Positions 7,132 through 7,180 of a stretch of DNA of 7,180 bases are shown here, piece by piece. The notes under the pieces were generated by a model that ran no database searches, was not told the origin of the DNA, and was given only the letters and a program-made list of their open reading frames with translations. Positions within the stretch are counted from its first letter, which is position 1, and every line of letters begins with the position of its first letter. A program made the position numbers and the translations under genes. The DNA lies in contig CADBMK010000187.1 in assembly GCA_902795785.1 (NCBI GenBank), positions 1-7,180 of the forward strand, written 5' to 3'. Origin of the DNA: an uncultured Bacteroidia bacterium (lineage in GTDB: Bacteria > Bacteroidota > Bacteroidia > Bacteroidales > UBA932).

Positions 7132-7151
7132 AGGCGGCCCCATCTGCCGTA
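7120..7151. repeat. Nine-base inverted repeat at the right end of the repeat cluster
   Basis: TACGGCAGA (7120-7128), from the tail of copy 3, is perfectly complementary to TCTGCCGTA (7143-7151), with a 14-base loop. The right arm is therefore another opposite-facing core of the repeat family. The hairpin looks terminator-like but no T tract follows on the plus strand, and the minus strand lacks one too, so I do not call it a terminator. Confidence 0.55.
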
Positions 7152-7180
7152 GGGAGGGCGCAGGCTGAAATACAAAAAAA

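Larger units (their letters stand above)
6841..7180. other. C/G-rich non-coding region with palindromic repeats
   Basis: These 340 bases hold no gene I can support. Composition shifts sharply: in 6961-7020, 44 of 60 bases are G or C with C in excess (27 C, 17 G), while a sample inside the M13 gene (4621-4680) has 24 of 60. Short inverted repeats are dense: CCCG/CGGG (6903-6916), ACCAC/GTGGT (6959-6980), GTGGTC/GACCAC (6976-7010) and GCCCTT/AAGGGC (7036-7060), besides the repeat family listed separately. Open frames here exist on both strands and several phases, consist mainly of Pro, Arg, Gly and Ala, and lack a translation context. The region ends in a run of seven A's at the window edge. 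No tRNA, rRNA, transposase or CRISPR pattern is visible. Confidence 0.7.

Noticed and set aside
6708..7168. Overlapping open frames of 90-112 residues in the C/G-rich region, with repeated GPSGVRQ or LVYGRG peptides
   Set aside because: The repeated peptides are translations of the palindromic repeat in different phases. The frames overlap each other on both strands and have biased Pro/Arg/Gly composition.
7120..7180. Second intrinsic terminator
   Set aside because: The hairpin is followed by A's, not T's, on the plus strand, and on the minus strand the T run precedes the stem.

Overview
The window looks like a chromosomal segment from a member of the Bacteroidota, probably order Bacteroidales. 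The support is indirect. None of the five genes has a Shine-Dalgarno sequence, and their start codons follow A/T-rich leaders. A TAnnTTTG-type promoter element lies ahead of pta. The gene content is also typical: a secreted GH2 glycosidase, an M13 peptidase lipoprotein and a short-form phosphate acetyltransferase. I cannot name the genus.

Layout: positions 2-3299 hold two minus-strand genes in an apparent operon, transcribed from right to left. The first is a class-3-type aldehyde dehydrogenase, and 16 bases later comes an exported glycoside hydrolase family 2 enzyme. A 111-base A/T-rich divergent promoter region (3300-3410) separates them from a plus-strand group: phosphate acetyltransferase (pta, 3411-4418), a lipoprotein zinc metallopeptidase of family M13 (4465-6483) and a 90-residue membrane protein (6505-6777). 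A clear intrinsic terminator (6801-6839) closes this group.

From 6841 to the end of the window there is no believable gene. The sequence turns abruptly C/G-rich (44 of 60 bases are G or C in 7-kb line 6961-7020) and carries a small family of palindromic repeats. Three direct copies have GTACA and TGTAC arms held exactly 16 bases apart, followed by CGGCAG. Two partial copies of the core lie in the opposite orientation. I do not recognise this family, and it is the most interesting part of the window.

Functionally the genes are mostly housekeeping or generalist: acetyl-CoA/acetyl-phosphate conversion in fermentation, aldehyde oxidation, glycan degradation and extracytoplasmic peptide cleavage. 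Nothing shows that they form one pathway. I found no defence system, mobile-element gene, CRISPR array or RNA gene, and no convincing new multi-gene system. The undescribed item, if there is one, is the repeat cluster at the right end.
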